DNA from: Morella rubra
Taxonomy: Eukaryota; Streptophyta; Magnoliopsida; Fagales; Myricaceae
Direction of reading: 5' to 3'
Assembly: GCA_003952965.2 (NCBI GenBank)
Contig: CM025851.1
Coordinates: 30,590,664-30,654,663 of the forward strand
Length of the DNA: 64,000 bases
Position numbers and translations under genes: made by a program. Position 1 is the stretch's first letter, and each line of letters starts with the position of its first letter. Below the pieces are notes generated by a model that saw only the letters and a program-made list of their open reading frames with translations, searched no databases and was not told the origin of the DNA. Positions 59,404-64,000 of the stretch are shown here, in pieces.

Positions 59404-62121
59404 TCAGTACACAAGTTTTGGCTCGAACTCAGCAAAATCGACAGATCCAGACTCAATTGGTGGCATTAGATATGCCGCCAGGAGCTCAGAGGCTAATGCT
59501 GCAACAAGTGGTATCTTCTTTAAGTTCTTCACCAAGGGTATGTCCTCGCTCTCCCCAACAGCAATGATCTTCTGGTTAATCTCCACCATGTTGTCCAACT
59601 TCCTTTTGAATTCAGGGTTCTCAACATCTGGCACAGCTGGGAAAATCCTAGCTGTCGTGCGATTTGTCTGCATAGACAGAAGAAAGAAACACCCAACTTA
59701 AATGATTTCTACACAAATTCAAGTTTTTCATTTGCATTCTTTTACGAATTAAGTAGAGTGATGGCTAGCCTAAGGAATGAAGGGCAAGTGCTTAAAAACT
59801 TAGAATTTCATAGTTCATCCTGCCAATTTAGTTGTAAGATATCATCAAATTGTCAACATAAATTCCATGTAGCTTAGATTGTTTGGCATATAGCTTCAGC
59901 TCTGTGCAACAAGAGATCACAGGCTCACCTCAATGATGACATGCATATCGAATTCCTTTGTGTTGAGCCCAATGCCTTCATAGAATGCTGTACGTTGGCA
60001 ATCATTTAGGTACATAGTCACGTAAACCTGCAGGAAATATTCATGAAATTTTAAGAGACATGAGGAAATTTAGGGAGATGAACAACAGTAAATTGTAATA
60101 ATCCTAGCCAGAAGGCTCTTATAAATGGATCGAAGAAGACATTAGGAATTCAACACGTTGCTCATACGCAGGGACGGAGCTAGGGCGGCCATGCTCCCTT
60201 TTGCCTAAAAAGCTGTTTTTTCAAGGATTGTTTTGTATATTTTGCATCTTGACCCCAAAATATATTGCTATGAAAATTCCCCCCCCCCCGGGGGAACCCC
60301 ACAAACAGAATCCTAGCTTTGTCCCTGCTGAGTCATACACTATCTTAATTAGTAACAAAATATCCATAGAAAACATACCAAAAAAATCAAGAATTAAATG
60401 AGTTATAAGTTTCGAGATGGAATAGTACTGATAGGCAGAAGAATCGGGCCCACAACTTTGCTTTCCAGTCATTGAGAAACTGGGGCTGGGCCTTCATTAA
60501 TGCGGAGAAGAAATCACCATGGCGGTTCTCATCCTGGCACCAGTTCTCAAAATACTTGAAAATGGGATAACATTGGTACTGAGGATTGGTCTTGAGATGT
60601 CTGTATATGGTTATATATCTCCAGTATCCAATTTTCTCAGATAGATATGTGGCATAGAAAATAAACTTTGGCTTGAAAAATGTGTACTTCCTAGCCTTTG
60701 TTAAGAAACCCAAGTCCAAGGCGAAATTGAAATCAGACAAACCCTTGTTCAGAAATCTGCATATGGTACAACGATATAGAATTAAAACGACAGTACCAAA
60801 CTGATTGCATGCAAAAGGCAGACAGACAGACAGACACACACACAGAGACTTGAGAGAGAGAGAGAGATCGTCTGTATACCCAGCATGCCTGGCTTCGTCC
60901 CTGGACATGAGAGAGAAAATCTCAGCTACCACCGGGTTGGTTTTCTGCAGGGTCAAATCCCGAAACAATTAAACAAGCCAATCCTACGTGAATAAGTTCT
61001 ATTAATCAAACCCAAAAGCCAGGAAAGAAAAGGGGAAAAAGATAGCAAGTTGTTAAGCCTTCATTTCGTCTGAAGGGACACGGATACATATGTGAATCCC
61101 ATGTTTTGAGAATACTGGCAACTAACTAAAGCTATCACTGAAATCTAGGTTATGAACCAAATGGTGGCAAGAATCCTAACTCAGTAAGCCGGAAGCTCAG
61201 TTCATCCTCGAGGACAATGTTTTAGAGGGCCGCACCTCATTCGTAAGACCCACCTCTGTATATTAGATCCATCTTATGACAACTAGATTCGACAAATTAG
61301 AGTTAACCTGCAGCTAACGTTTCGACCAGAGAGAACTGTTACAATTGAACTCAATTGAAAAGCTTACAGCTCCTATTTCTTTTATTGCAAACCATTCTCA
61401 CTAAAAATTTCCCTTGGCAATTCAGAACTCCATGGTTTTGGACGTTTTGGTTGTCTACGACCAAATAAAACGAAAAAAAAATGCTCAAAGAATTCAAAAT
61501 ACTTGCGAAAATGTTGCAAGCTTGGGTTCACCTAAATCCACCAGTTAAATTCGTGAAGGAAATAAGTTCCTAGTGCGGTGGAAACATACCCAGAAACACT
61601 AAAGTTTGGAAAGCGCAAATTAGTTTCAAAAATTAACGAACTGCAGAGCCTACCTTGAGCCTTCTTCCTAGCTCTTTGTACAAAAGGAACCCAGAGAACT
61701 CAGCAGTGCATGACCTCTCCAAGAACTCCACAAAGATTTGCCTCAGAGGTCCTTGCATTTTATCTGCAGCCTCCTTGAACTCCATGTTCCTTACAAAGTG
61801 TGTCTGGTTGTAGTCAGTCTTGAATTCTTGCAACAGAGCTTCAAACTCAGACTGGTTAAGTTTCTTGTTGATCTCAGTGTTGAAAAGGGTCTCCATCTCG
61901 TCAAAATCAGTGGTGTAAAACCTTGGGGTCAACAGGGTCTCTTTAATGGCGGTTTTGGCAGCCTTCTTGCTAGGCTTAGTGGTGGTGGAGGAGGGAGACT
62001 GAGTGGCTGTCATTTTGATGGAGGTGAATTTTGAGTATCGTCCACTCATAGGGTTGCTAAATCTTGGGTTTAGGCTGCTAAATTTGGAGATGGGTTTCAC
62101 AAGGGCCATTTCTGCTGCCAT
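59404..62121 (-). CDS. CRD1: Mg-protoporphyrin IX monomethyl ester (oxidative) cyclase, chloroplastic
   Basis: Five exons: 62121-61654, 60944-60880, 60756-60429, 60027-59929 and 59667-59404. All introns are GT-AG and phases fit, giving 407 residues, the usual length. The enzyme converts Mg-protoporphyrin IX monomethyl ester to divinyl protochlorophyllide, forming ring E of chlorophyll, using O2 and reductant at plastid membranes. Residues 1 to about 45 are Ser/Lys-rich with few acidic residues, a plausible transit peptide. The diiron site is visible: E141 in [14 protein letters not shown]173-x-x-H176 in SRDEARHAG, and E254-x-x-H257 in [10 protein letters not shown]. The C-terminus EFEPKLVY is conserved. 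The start at 62121 gives [10 protein letters not shown] and is the first ATG. The long frames across introns are not separate genes. Intron 3 carries a small transposon. Appears intact. Confidence 0.97.
60168..60332. mobile_element. Small hAT-like MITE in CRD1 intron 3
   Basis: It starts GCAGGGACGGAGCTAGG, and the near-inverse CCTAGCTTTGTCCCTGC lies at 60312-60328. TCATAC occurs on both sides (60162-60167 and 60333-60338), an exact 6-bp match within a possible longer duplication. It contains a C-run followed by GGGGG at 60279-60294. It lies wholly inside the intron and so does not affect the protein. Confidence 0.6.
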
Positions 62122-62460
62122 TTCTGAAACAAGCTCTGCGAGAGGATTGTTGTGGTGGTGGGGGCGTATTTAGGAAGTGATATACGCTACTTAGGGGTGA
62201 GTGAGGGGATAAGATGTGGTTGACAGCGATCGAATCTAATCCAATGATATCTCTCAGAAAATCAAGTACCTGACACGTGGCTTGTGATTACGGGCGTGTC
62301 TCGATTACTTCATTGGCTATGATAATGCGGTGAGAAGTGAGAATGCGGTGAGAAGTGAGAACTTGTTGGTCTCCCGTTTGCCTCCGTGAGACTCTGTGTT
62401 TTGCAGGGGCAATTCGAGAGTGAGAGAGAGGTGTGGGAAAATATGTTAGGCCAAAGGTCT
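62122..62460 (-). promoter_or_regulatory. CRD1 upstream region with G-box
   Basis: The palindrome CACGTG in 'tgacacgtggc' at 62274-62279 lies about 155 bp upstream of the ATG. A GATAAG (I-box-like) motif is at 62208-62213. G-boxes and I-boxes are common in light-regulated chlorophyll-synthesis promoters (bZIP, bHLH and GATA/MYB factors). A weak TATA-like 'gtatatc' lies near 62180 on the minus strand. Function is inferred. Confidence 0.5.
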
Positions 62461-62503
62461 AAAGGATAGATAAATGCTTGGCGTTTTTTTTGTGTTCTTT
62501 TGA

Positions 62504-62576
62504 GAAGAATTTAATGGCTCAGGATCTCTGGGTGTGTACACACTTTTAAAATTAATCCTGAGCCGTTAGATTCTTC
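62504..62576. repeat. 73-bp foldback element
   Basis: The arms GAAGAATTTAATGGCTCAGG (62504 on) and CCTGAGCCGTTAGATTCTTC (ending 62576) are near-perfect inverted copies around a 29-bp centre. It may be a tiny MITE; no clear duplication was found. Confidence 0.55.
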
Positions 62577-63149
62577 CCAGACGAATCTAGAAAGAACCCA
62601 GGAAGGACGTCAAGCATTGTTCTACAGGATATGTCTAAAATATTGGAAGCCCAACCTGCCTGCCTAAAGAAAGAGCACAGCAGCAACCGTTATAAAGGTG
62701 GTGTTCGGATGTGAAAATTTTAGAGTGTTGGAAATTTTGGGGTATTGGGGTTGATGAAAAAGTGAAGAGAGAGATGATTGGAATTAATTTTTTTTATTTA
62801 TTTGGAGTGAAAAGTGATGATTTGATGAGAAGAGAGAGAATTTTGGAGAGTTATTTTATTGGAGTAGAAATGTTGGGTGGTGAACAGCACCAAAAAGGAA
62901 AGGTACACACCTATTGATTAGGGCTGTGCAAAATACTCGACGCCCGGAACCGATTTGGGCGGGTTTATCTGGATTCAAGTTTTATATAAAGGAAAAGTGA
63001 AATTCAGTTTCGATATCTAAGGCTGAACCGAATCACATACTCGAACCACTTTTTGTGAAAAGAACTCATTCTCATTAAAAACAACAGAAAGTCTAAAACA
63101 GGACCTAATAAAACAAAGAAAAATAGAAAAACAAATCTAAGGGGGATCC
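62577..63149. other. Intergenic, no gene recognised
   Basis: Purine-rich stretch 62700-62880 with repeated GAGAGA. From about 62920, 'tagggctgtgcaaaatactc' resembles the end of other small hAT elements, but no partner end was found. Confidence 0.35.
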
Positions 63150-63640
63150 GTTCTCTCATACAACCACAAAAAGCGAGGAGAAATGCTCATGATAGTAGGG
63201 GAGGCCTCTAAGCTCCACCTTAAAGGCGGCCCTACGAGCGAGATGGTGCGCTATAGTGTCTGCACCTCGATTGACAGGATAAGCCGACCATGTCTGCAGA
63301 GAGTTGAAAAGACATCAAGTATCCCACACTATGTTTTTAATTCGCCAAATCAGCACATTGTGGGAATAGAGAGATGGACTTGATCACAAGTGAGGAGTCA
63401 CATTCTAGGATAATTTTTTGCCAACCACGAAGAGAAGCCACATTTGCTCCAAGTCCTGCTGCCACTGCCTCACCTTCCAGAAGCCACTTCAACCTTCTCT
63501 ACCATTGCCTCCAACACAGTACCTTCCCAATCCCTACAAACAACAGCAGCAATTGCAAACTGCTCTCTAATCGCAACATCAATATTAATCTTAATAAATT
63601 GTGTAAGTGGGGGTTTCCAAATAGCTTGCCCATTCATTAT
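63150..63640 (-). pseudogene. RNase H (RVT_3) remnant of a LINE-type element
   Basis: The minus strand reads WKPPLTQFIKINIDVAI, then AIAAVVCRDWEGTVLEAMVE, and in other frames LECDSSLVIKS, TWSAYPVNRGADTIAHHLAR and RRAAFKVELRGLP. This is the plant RVT_3 RNase H domain found at the end of LINE polyproteins and in related free-standing genes. Features visible: the first catalytic Asp (KINIDVA) and the second (ECDSS). The frame is interrupted between the two halves (after VASGR at about 63470, and again near 63330), and no reverse transcriptase precedes it. A degraded free-standing RNase H gene is the alternative. Confidence 0.7.
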
Positions 63641-64000
63641 GATGCAAACCGAGATGATGCTGAGCACACCCGAGACAACCGTGATGATGTTGAGCACACC
63701 CGAGATCCTTTGTCACTTCCTAGTGGCCCAATTACAAGACTTAAAGCCAAACGTTTCAAGGAAGCACTCAATGGACTAATCCAAGAGAGTCGCGTTGGTA
63801 CTACCAAGACCAAGATGGGTGCCAATAATAATCAAGACTTAGTCCATGTCATTCGGGCAAGTGAAGAATAAGGAGTATTTGCACCTCGGGTAACTATCCC
63901 GGGTAATCTGCACCTCGGCCGAAGTACTTGCACCTCGGGCCGGAGTACTTGCACCTCGGCGTCTACACTTGCAGCTCGGGCGTTTACATTTCGGCTGGAA
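63641..64000 (+). mobile_element. Gypsy polyprotein C-terminus and LTR start, cut by window end
   Basis: The plus strand reads NRDDAEHTRD twice with slight change, then PSGPITRLKAKRFKEALNGL and IQES. This is the same C-terminal Gypsy motif as at 47438-47647. After about 63872 it becomes GC-richer with short tandem repeats. Fossil; the rest lies outside the window. Confidence 0.65.
63880..63985 (+). repeat. About 20-bp tandem repeat with 'TGCACCTCGG' core
   Basis: Copies start at about 63880, 63909, 63929, 63950 and 63970 (the last with G for C), so spacing is 29, 20, 21 and 20 bp. Lies at the presumed LTR start of the Gypsy fragment. Confidence 0.7.

Noticed and set aside
60387-60968. 193-codon frame as one exon of CRD1
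   Set aside because: It reads through intron 2 (60879-60757), which has proper GT-AG borders and interrupts conserved sequence.
61738-62034. 98-codon plus-strand frame opposite CRD1 exon 1
   Set aside because: Shadow of the CRD1 coding strand with no independent support.

Overview
The window looks like nuclear DNA of a eudicot plant, probably a repeat-rich and possibly woody species (the last point is inference). It is AT-rich, has plant introns, and carries only one host gene that looks intact. That gene lies on the minus strand at 59404-62121 in five exons and encodes the chloroplast Mg-protoporphyrin IX monomethyl ester cyclase (CRD1/CHL27), the diiron enzyme that closes the isocyclic ring of chlorophyll. 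A G-box lies about 150 bp upstream of its ATG.

Region by region. 1-7594: Copia fossils, with a 1.4-kb hAT-type DNA transposon (perfect 8-bp target duplication) inserted. 7595-8757: a small C-terminal kinase fragment of an LRR receptor kinase and its 3' flank. 8758-13244: a MULE-type MITE split by a 4-kb CACTA element that has captured pieces of three host genes (an FAD monooxygenase, FMN hydrolase/riboflavin kinase, and CDC48). 14230-19255: an LRR receptor-like kinase pseudogene of MIK2-like type, broken by a second copy of the same MITE, a solo LTR, nonsense codons and frameshifts. Its 3' flank resembles that of the 7.6-kb fragment, so the two were once tandem paralogues. 19850-37470: solo LTRs, Gypsy and Copia fossils, and a 1.28-kb direct repeat whose spacer looks like an assembly artefact. 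37471-57010: one old SIRE-like Copia element on the minus strand into which at least five other elements have inserted. 57010-59400: unresolved retroelement debris. 62122-64000: the CRD1 promoter, a small foldback, a LINE-type RNase H remnant and the end of a Gypsy element.

The most interesting signal is inside the long Tekay-like LTRs at 20-23, 28-29, 30-32, 41-45 and 47-50 kb. Diverged LTRs share a short hairpin (TGAGTC, 5-nt loop, GACTCA). In the 20-23, 30-32 and 47-50 kb copies a 3'-splice-site-like tract follows it. All five carry a short reading frame with a common core pattern (VWVTGNLEVIVE, MWVSDFLEVLVE, VYVTRDLDVLIE). An acidic tail resembling a SUMO-interacting motif is also seen (IIDLTSDSDEED in the clearest case). 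I know of no description of such an LTR-borne small protein family. The pattern is read by eye and needs an alignment search.

At least six LTRs stand alone between 5-bp target duplications, several more sit in older elements, and two MITE families with 9-bp duplications each occur twice. The region has therefore been shaped by repeated nested insertion followed by LTR-LTR recombination. Only CRD1 is likely to contribute a normal protein.
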